Positions 59,327-64,000 of a stretch of 64,000 nucleotides of DNA are shown piece by piece. Every line of letters begins with the position of its first letter. The first letter of the stretch is position 1. The notes under the pieces are model-generated. The model was given only the letters and a program-made list of their open reading frames with translations. It ran no database searches and was not told the DNA's origin. Where the stretch lies: positions 1 to 64,000 of the forward strand of contig JAFUDT010000013.1 of the NCBI GenBank assembly GCA_017464285.1. The letters run 5' to 3'. The DNA is from Bacteroidales bacterium. Lineage in GTDB: Bacteria; Bacteroidota; Bacteroidia; Bacteroidales; UBA1402. Both the position numbers and the translations under genes were made by a program.

Positions 59327-60091
59327 ATGCGAAAATTTCTCCTGACATGCTGTCTGGTGAGCTTTGTCGTTGCCGGCCTTTGGGCCGACAACGACAACTG
59401 GTCTTTATACCAGTATGTCAACCGTTATTTTTACGAACATTTCCGCTATCCCGACTTGGATTCAGCCAGGGTGGCCGAAGAAAATCCTTCTTTGCTGCGT
59501 GTCATCGGTGAGGCGTTGCATTTCATCGATCCCTATGGAAAGGAGTATGCCTACGAAGGCCGGGTGGTGGTGCGCTACAGCATCTACGACCGGGGTCGGA
59601 TTTCGCAGGTGAAGGTGGTCAACGGGCTTTGTCCGGCCATCGACAAGAAGGTCGCGAGGGTTATCAAGTCGCTTCGCTACGAGCGTTTTGACAGAGCTTA
59701 TCGCGGCAAGGAATACATCCAGGCCTTTTACATCAGCCCCGACGGCAGTATCAGGACCGAACTGCCCGACAATGCCGTCCAGTACAGCCCCGACCAGGCG
59801 GTCGAGCCGGTCGGCGGTCAGGAGGCGCTCGACGATTTTATCGCCCGAAATCTGAACTATCCCAAGAGTGCCCGCGAGAGTGGGTTGCGCGGAGCGGTCA
59901 ATTTGCATCTGCTGGTGGACAAGGAAGGTTTTGTGCTGGCCGGTTGGGTACGGGAAAGCGAAGGAGCTGCCGACCTGAACTGGGAGGCTCTGCGACTGGC
60001 AGGCAACCTGCCTCAGATGCGGCCGGCCCTGCATCAGGGCCAACAGGTCATATCCTCCTGCTCAATCCCCATCACCTTCCGTTTGAAATAA
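59327..60091 (+). CDS. Secreted protein with two TonB C-terminal-like domains
   Basis: 254 residues from ATG 59327, two bases after ilvC; an in-frame start 17 codons upstream would overlap ilvC. A signal peptide (LLTCCLVSFVVAGLWA-DN) opens it. Two repeats of the TonB_C fold follow: EGRVVVRYSIYDRGRISQVK with ARVIKSLRYERF, and SARESGLRGAVNLHLLVDKEG to the C-terminal SCSIPITFRLK. It lacks the membrane anchor and proline-rich linker of true TonB, so it probably does not transduce energy; such proteins may bind receptor TonB boxes or other periplasmic partners. Co-transcription with ilvC is likely from spacing. Confidence 0.75.
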   Translation: MRKFLLTCCLVSFVVAGLWADNDNWSLYQYVNRYFYEHFRYPDLDSARVAEENPSLLRVIGEALHFIDPYGKEYAYEGRVVVRYSIYDRGRISQVKVVNGLCPAIDKKVARVIKSLRYERFDRAYRGKEYIQAFYISPDGSIRTELPDNAVQYSPDQAVEPVGGQEALDDFIARNLNYPKSARESGLRGAVNLHLLVDKEGFVLAGWVRESEGAADLNWEALRLAGNLPQMRPALHQGQQVISSCSIPITFRLK

Positions 60092-60171
60092 ACGAAATCC
60101 TCCACCAGATGAGCAGGATAAATACAGTCGTTAAACTATGCCAATTCAATTGTTATTTGTTGTAAAGGCTG

Positions 60172-60202
60172 TTTGATTTCATATCTGCTCCGGATATTTT
60201 TG
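60172..60202 (+). promoter_or_regulatory. Promoter of the RHS fragment
   Basis: TTTG (60172-60175), 19 bases, TATTTTTG (60195-60202): full match. ATG at 60218 follows after 15 bases. A TTG at 60173 opens the longest frame but lies within the -33 box. Confidence 0.65.
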
Positions 60203-60217
60203 CCCAAAACGAAAGGT

Positions 60218-60682
60218 ATGTTTGCAAAATATCCGTCTCGGTATATTCATGTCCTGCTGACAGCGTTTCTTTTGCTGTGCTCTGCTGGTAGCCTTTTTGC
60301 CGCCGGAAGCTATAAGCACTACCTTCCCGGGGGCTCGGTGATGGTGGAGACGGTCACTTCTGGCAGTTCGACAGGCACGAAAGTCCTCTACTACGGCTAT
60401 CAGGACCATCTGGGCTCGCTCACCGCCCTGGTCAGGGAGCGCGTCAACGGCAATGGCAGTATCAGCCGGACAGTGGCCGACTACCGTTCTTACGATGCCT
60501 GGGGCCGGCTCAGAGACCCTGACGACTGGAGCCTGCCACGAACCGATGCCCTGCAGATTACCGACCGCGGCTTCACGGGCCACGAACACTTGACAGACTT
60601 CGGCATCATCATTCAAAGGTCATACCTGTGTTCAGTTTTTATTTATGGACGCAACGCAATTCGAATAATTCTTCCTATATAA
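60218..60682 (+). pseudogene. Truncated RHS-repeat protein
   Basis: 154 codons. A signal peptide (HVLLTAFLLLCSAGSLFAA) is joined almost directly to the distal RHS core (LYYGYQDHLGSLTALVRE, DYRSYDAWGRLRDP, RGFTGHEHLTDFG). In intact genes thousands of bases of RHS repeats come before this, and after GHEHL...FG comes a Y-DP-GRF-SPD segment, then a variable tip. Here the first is missing and the second is replaced after DFGIIIQRS by unrelated sequence. It is a remnant with a working-looking promoter and start, or a C-terminal cassette left by recombination. Full-length RHS proteins carry toxins or surface tips. Confidence 0.7.
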
Positions 60683-61132
60683 CGGAGATATGGACATTTA
60701 TCCTCCGTACAAGGATCCTTCGGACAATTAAACGGCTGACAACGGAAAACAGTCGAGCCTTAAAAAGGCTGACAACTCATAACAGTCCTACATTATTAAC
60801 CTGTCAACTTGGTTCAGTCGTAAGACCGCAATCTGACAACCGGAATCAGCAAATTACAAATCTTACCACAATGAACCTTCAATGAACCTTCAATGAATCT
60901 TCAAAGAAGGTACAAAGAAGGTACAAAGAACCCACAAAGAACTCACGGCTCAGATTTGACCCCTTCCGCGACTCGCTGGGTGTCACTTTCCCACATCGAA
61001 AATTGTTTCTAATGCTGTCATCCCGCCGGAGGAAGTGGCGAAATGGCCCCTAATTTGCTTGTAAGAATCTGAAAATGAACGGTAACACAAAAATGGATAT
61101 AATAATAGTAGGGGCTGGCCTCCGGGATTTTT
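60683..61132. other. Gene-poor region behind the RHS remnant
   Basis: 450 bases without a credible gene. It is AT-richer than its surroundings. GGCTGACAAC occurs twice (60734 and about 60768), and a run of 11-bp tandem repeats is at 60871-60947. The remainder (60950-61130) contains only short open frames with no family match. I see no IS ends, tRNA or hairpin terminator. Confidence 0.6.
60871..60947. repeat. Seven 11-bp tandem repeats
   Basis: Units: ATGAACCTTCA (twice), ATGAATCTTCA, AAGAAGGTACA (twice), AAGAACCCACA, AAGAACTCACG. The spacing is exactly 11 bases throughout. Bases 1, 3, 4, 5 and 10 are nearly constant while the middle drifts. No spacers, so not CRISPR. The period equals one helical turn. 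Confidence 0.75.
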
Positions 61133-62326
61133 TTATTTCAGCCGGGCCAGCGCCTCTTTGATGCGGGCGACGGCCTTTTCGATGTTGGCATCGGAGGTGG
61201 CGTACGACAGGCGGATGCAGTCGGGAGCTCCGAAGGCAGCTCCGCCTACGCAGGCGACATGGCCCTCTTCAAGCAGGTACATGGCCAGCTGGGCCGCATT
61301 GTTGATGGCGCGGTCGCCGTCGCGCTTGCCGAAGAAGGACTTGCACTGGGGAAATACGTAGAAGGCCCCCTGCGGTTCGCGGACCTTGAGTCCGGGAATC
61401 TCGCGCATGAGACGGACGATGAGGTCGCGGCGGCGCCGGAAAGCCTGGCGCATGTCTTCGACACACTGCTGGTCGCCGGTATAGGCGGCCCGGGCGGCTT
61501 CCTGCGATACGGAGCAGGGACCGGAGGTATATTGGCCCTGAAGTTTGGAGCAGGCCGAGGCAATCCACTGCGGAGCGGCAATCCAGCCGATGCGCCAGCC
61601 GGTCATGGCGTATGCCTTGGACACGCCGTTGATGATGACCACACGGTCGCGGATCTGCTCGAACTGGGCGATGCTTTCGTGTTTGCCCACATAATTGATG
61701 TGCTCGTATATTTCGTCCGAAAGGACATAGACCTGCGGATGGCGGGCCAGTACTTCGGCCAATGAACGGAGTTCTTCGCGGCTATAGACACTGCCGGTAG
61801 GATTGGATGGCGAACAGAGTATCAGGGCCTTGGTTCGGGGAGTGATGGCCTCTTCCAGCTGGGCGGCGGTGATCTTGAAATCCTGCTCGATGTCGGCCGT
61901 GACGATGACATTTTTGCCTTCGGCCAGTTTGACCATCTCCACGTAGCTCACCCAGTAGGGAGCCGGCACGATGACCTCGTCGCCGGGGTTGATCAGGGCC
62001 AGGATGGCGTTGCAGACCGATTGCTTGGCACCGTTCGAGCAGACAATCTGTTCGGGTTTGAAGTCGAGTCCGTTTTCTTTTTTCAGTTTTTCGACGATGG
62101 CTTTTCTGAGTGCCGGGTAGCCGGCCACCGGTGAATAGAACGAAAAGTTGTTGTCAACAGCCTGTTTGGCAGCCTGTTTTATATGGTCCGGAGTGAAAAA
62201 GTCGGGCTCGCCCACACTCAGATTGATGACGTCGATGCCTTGGGCTTTGAGTTCGCTGCTCTTCTGTGACATTGCCAGGGTCTCGGAAGCGGCCAGTGCG
62301 GCCAGACGCATAGAAACAGGGTTCAT
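61133..62326 (-). CDS. aspC: PLP-dependent aminotransferase (aspartate type)
   Basis: 397 residues, class I aminotransferase fold. The PLP lysine is Lys237 in GVSKAYAMTGWRIGW; SVGEPDFFTPDHI and CSPSNPTGSVYSREEL are the substrate- and cofactor-binding segments. It most resembles the Bacteroidetes/Thermus-type aspartate aminotransferases, linking oxaloacetate and aspartate; a close specificity such as aromatic residues cannot be excluded. It is read in the same direction as the tRNA upstream but separated from it by a terminator. Confidence 0.92.
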   Translation of the reverse strand: MNPVSMRLAALAASETLAMSQKSSELKAQGIDVINLSVGEPDFFTPDHIKQAAKQAVDNNFSFYSPVAGYPALRKAIVEKLKKENGLDFKPEQIVCSNGAKQSVCNAILALINPGDEVIVPAPYWVSYVEMVKLAEGKNVIVTADIEQDFKITAAQLEEAITPRTKALILCSPSNPTGSVYSREELRSLAEVLARHPQVYVLSDEIYEHINYVGKHESIAQFEQIRDRVVIINGVSKAYAMTGWRIGWIAAPQWIASACSKLQGQYTSGPCSVSQEAARAAYTGDQQCVEDMRQAFRRRRDLIVRLMREIPGLKVREPQGAFYVFPQCKSFFGKRDGDRAINNAAQLAMYLLEEGHVACVGGAAFGAPDCIRLSYATSDANIEKAVARIKEALARLK

Positions 62327-62350
62327 AGTGATATAATTGAATAGGTTGAT

Positions 62351-62400
62351 AAAAAAACGGTTACCTGCGGTACCGATGCAGGTACACTACAAATAACCGT
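62351..62400 (-). terminator. Terminator behind tRNA-Met
   Basis: On the minus strand ACGGTT ... AACCGT form an outer stem and ACCTGC ... GCAGGT an inner stem, with an 11-base bulge on the left arm, followed by seven T. It lies 8 bases after the tRNA 3' end and 25 bases before aspC, so it ends the tRNA transcript or attenuates read-through into aspC. Confidence 0.55.
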
Positions 62401-62408
62401 CTTTACTG

Positions 62409-62482
62409 TAGCGAGGCCCGGGATTGAACCGGGGACCTCATGATTATGAATCATGCGCTCTAACCAGCTGAGCTACCTCGCC
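62409..62482 (-). tRNA. tRNA-Met (anticodon CAT)
   Basis: 74 bases on the minus strand fold as a full cloverleaf: acceptor GGCGAGG/CCTCGCT with a G1-U72 pair, D arm GCTC...GAGC, anticodon stem CATGA/TCATG around TTCATAA, and T arm CCGGG-type with GGTTCAATCC. A73 ends it and CCA is not encoded. It pairs at 1-72, so it is not the initiator. CAT could also mean tRNA-Ile2 (substrate of TilS), but the body fits elongator Met. Confidence 0.9.
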
Positions 62483-62604
62483 ATCAGGCTTCCTTTTCAA
62501 AAGCGGTGCAAAGGTAAATCCTTTTCATAAATAAAACAACCCGTGGCAGAAAAATATCTTTTGTTTTTTTGGGGCGCTCTGTAGGATATGTCGTGAGGTG
62601 TCAT

Positions 62605-62612
62605 TATCTTCG
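62605..62612 (+). promoter_or_regulatory. Possible -7 element of the START-like gene
   Basis: TATCTTCG, one base off consensus, 18 bases before the ATG at 62631. No -33 partner at the right spacing. A GTG at 62598 that opens the longest frame lies upstream of it. Confidence 0.35.
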
Positions 62613-62630
62613 GGCATCAAAACAAAAGCG

Positions 62631-63008
62631 ATGAAAGAGAGTTTTTCTGTAGAATATGGCTTGAAGAAAGGTTCGACCAAGGTCCTCTGGAAGCTCATCA
62701 GTACGCCTAACGGCTTGTCGGAGTGGATGGCCGACCGGGTGATAGCGGAAGACGGGATCTACTTGTTTACCTGGGGCAAGGGTGGAGAAAAGGCCATATT
62801 GCTGGAGCAGGTGCCGGAGGAACGTGTCCGTTTCCGATGGCTGCACGAGCCCGAATACACCTATTTTGAGATTGCCATGACCAATTCGGAACTGACCGGC
62901 GAGATTACACTGACCATCACTGATTTTGCCGAACCGGCCGAAAAGGACGACCTGATCAATCTCTGGAATTCGGAGGTGGATTCCTTGGTCAGGAGAGTAG
63001 GTCTCTGA
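62631..63008 (+). CDS. START-like domain protein
   Basis: 125 residues from ATG 62631. A small SRPBCC/START-type fold typical of Bacteroidetes: EYGLKKGSTKVLWKLISTPN, LSEWMADRVIAEDGIYLFTW, RFRWLHEPEYTYFEI and the C-terminal helix LINLWNSEVDSLVRRVG. These bind hydrophobic ligands in a cavity under the last helix; the ligand is unknown. It often stands alone near the LptF/LptG permease gene, as here. Confidence 0.82.
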   Translation: MKESFSVEYGLKKGSTKVLWKLISTPNGLSEWMADRVIAEDGIYLFTWGKGGEKAILLEQVPEERVRFRWLHEPEYTYFEIAMTNSELTGEITLTITDFAEPAEKDDLINLWNSEVDSLVRRVGL

Positions 63009-63015
63009 TTCTTTA

Positions 63016-63047
63016 TTTGCGATTGCGCTTGCCTTACGCTATCTTTG
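63016..63047 (+). promoter_or_regulatory. Promoter of the LptF/LptG gene
   Basis: TTTG (63016-63019), 20 bases, TATCTTTG (63040-63047): a full match, 25 bases before the ATG at 63073. Confidence 0.7.
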
Positions 63048-63072
63048 TAGCTTCAAAATAGCGCTTGCCGGC

Positions 63073-64000
63073 ATGTTCCGTGTAAAGAGACTACATACAT
63101 TTGTCCTTCAGAGTTTTTCGCCGACTTTTCTGATGACGTTCTTCATCTGCAATTTTATATTGCTGATGCAGCTTATTTGGCGTTATGCCGAAGAAATCAC
63201 CGGCAAAGGACTGGGGCTGTCGGTTTATTTGGAGTTCTGTTACTATGCCTCGATGACGCTCGTCCCGATGACCTTGCCGCTGGCCATATTGCTGGCCTCG
63301 TTGATGACATTCGGCAATTTCGGGGAAAAATTGGAGCTGCTCTCCATGAAGGCAGCCGGTGTGTCGTTGTTCAATATCATGAAACCGCTCATGGTGGCGG
63401 TGAGCCTTGTGGCTGTCGGCTCTTTTTTCTTTCAGGACAGCTATCTGCCCCGGGCACAGAAAAAACTGAGTACCCTGGCTTGGTCCATGGAGCAGAAGTC
63501 GCCGACGCTGTCCATTCCCGAGGGCGCCTTCTATTCCGAGATCGAAAACATGACCATCTATGTCAAGGAAAAGGACGTCAAGGAAAAACTGCTCAAGGAC
63601 ATCATGATCTACGACTTCTCCGAGGGTTTTGAGAATGTCTCGGTGACACTGGCCAAGAGCGGTCGGCTGTCGATGACCGACGACAAGCTGAATCTGGTGC
63701 TGAACCTCTATGAAGGGGAGGCATTCAGCAATTTCGACAAGCAGCAGGCGGGGGCGTCTTATATTCCCTATCGGCGCGAGATGTTCCGCAGCAAGGAGCT
63801 CATCATACCCTTCGACGCCAATTTCAACCGGATGGACGAGTCGGCCTACGACTCCAATCCTATCAGCAAGAACAGTCGTGAGCTTCGGCAGATCATCGAC
63901 TCGGTGGGCCATGTCATCGACAGTGTGCAGACGCGCAAGCAGGTGCATTATACCGAGAACTATTTTATGGGCCGGGATGCCGAGCCGCGCCGGCATCTGA
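63073..64000 (+). CDS. LptF/LptG family lipopolysaccharide export permease, 5' part
   Basis: An open frame of 309 codons runs from ATG 63073 to the window end without a stop. It begins FRVKRLHTFVLQSFSPTFLM and has N-terminal membrane helices (MTFFICNFILLMQLIWRY; MTLVPMTLPLAILLASLMTF), the family signature FGEKLELLSMKAAGVS, and a third helix (VAVSLVAVGSFFF). A periplasmic beta-jellyroll follows (FYSEIENMTIYVKEKD). LptF and LptG with the LptB ATPase lift lipopolysaccharide out of the inner membrane. Bacteroidetes versions have a longer periplasmic part. The remaining helices lie beyond the window. Which of F or G it is cannot be told. Confidence 0.9.
   Translation, partial: MFRVKRLHTFVLQSFSPTFLMTFFICNFILLMQLIWRYAEEITGKGLGLSVYLEFCYYASMTLVPMTLPLAILLASLMTFGNFGEKLELLSMKAAGVSLFNIMKPLMVAVSLVAVGSFFFQDSYLPRAQKKLSTLAWSMEQKSPTLSIPEGAFYSEIENMTIYVKEKDVKEKLLKDIMIYDFSEGFENVSVTLAKSGRLSMTDDKLNLVLNLYEGEAFSNFDKQQAGASYIPYRREMFRSKELIIPFDANFNRMDESAYDSNPISKNSRELRQIIDSVGHVIDSVQTRKQVHYTENYFMGRDAEPRRHL

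Noticed and set aside
60871..60947. CRISPR-like array
   Set aside because: Repeats are 11 bp and directly adjacent, with no unique spacers and no cas genes nearby.
60950..61130. Possible transposase remnant
   Set aside because: Short frames were read in all directions; no transposase motif, terminal inverted repeat or target duplication could be shown.
62409..62482. Initiator tRNA or tRNA-Ile2
   Set aside because: Bases 1 and 72 pair (G-U), unlike the bacterial initiator, and the body resembles elongator tRNA-Met of the phylum; Ile2 remains a small possibility.
63091..63996. 301-codon open frame on the minus strand at the right end
   Set aside because: The plus strand carries the LptF/LptG permease with a perfect promoter and family signature; the minus frame is its shadow.

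Overview
The window is chromosomal DNA from a member of the Bacteroidales, with fairly high GC for that order. Four lines of evidence agree. (i) Many intergenic regions carry the Bacteroidetes promoter TTTG-N19/20-TAnnTTTG. (ii) Gene orders purH-mreBCD-mrdA-rodA, holB-ricT-gldH and ilvD-ilvB-ilvN(...)ilvC are typical of the group. (iii) Type IX secretion (T9SS) parts are present: a cargo with a C-terminal sorting domain, a T9SS plug-like protein and GldH. (iv) GldH, the MreB-RodA proteins and short class I IlvC are of Bacteroidetes type. The genus cannot be decided. I see no CRISPR array, transposase, phage gene or SusC/SusD pair.

Layout. 1-400: 3' end of a 5S rRNA gene with its terminator, a scrambled second copy of the 5S end with its own terminator, and the first 39 codons of a GH27 alpha-galactosidase cut off at that junction. 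398-10952: pectin/arabinan side-chain genes. GH127 (-) diverges from an operon of a T9SS cargo, a sugar-phosphate nucleotidyltransferase, a GH106-like rhamnosidase and a GH51 arabinofuranosidase. 10963-15192: minus-strand TonB-dependent receptor, nth, pheS. 15279-23914: plus-strand operon of tilS, a lytic-transglycosylase/LysM protein, two SGNH hydrolases, an MBOAT O-acyltransferase and a T9SS plug protein. The SGNH/SGNH/MBOAT trio looks like an envelope O-acylation module. 24020-25288: zinc alcohol dehydrogenase (-). 25450-34323: purH, the rod-shape operon mreB-mreC-mreD-mrdA-rodA, and a CE12-CE8 pectin esterase fusion close behind rodA. 34336-39872: minus-strand gldH, ricT, holB, M23 peptidase and flavodiiron protein. 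39964-45539: two large paralogous MG2-like surface proteins, head to head. 45693-50231: wecB, a DEDDh exonuclease, a 28-residue lipoprotein, gapA, miaA, rlmH. 50311-59324: the isoleucine/valine genes ilvD, ilvB, ilvN and ilvC. Four unfamiliar genes separate ilvN from ilvC: a membrane-anchored HTH protein and three membrane proteins, two of which share a repeated WLSPxLG motif and part of which is visibly AT-rich. 59327-64000: a double TonB_C-domain protein, a truncated RHS gene, a gene-poor stretch with seven 11-bp tandem repeats, aspC (-), tRNA-Met (-), a START-like protein and an LptF/LptG permease that runs off the window.

Most of the window is core housekeeping. The best places for something undescribed are the O-acylation module beside the T9SS plug gene (16.7-23.9 kb), the divergent MG2-like pair (40-45.5 kb), the WLSPxLG membrane cassette inside the ilv cluster (54.5-58.2 kb), and the rearrangement scar at the left end. 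Several start codons were moved from the longest reading frame to the ATG that fits the promoter, the family N-terminus or the neighbouring gene. Each case is noted.
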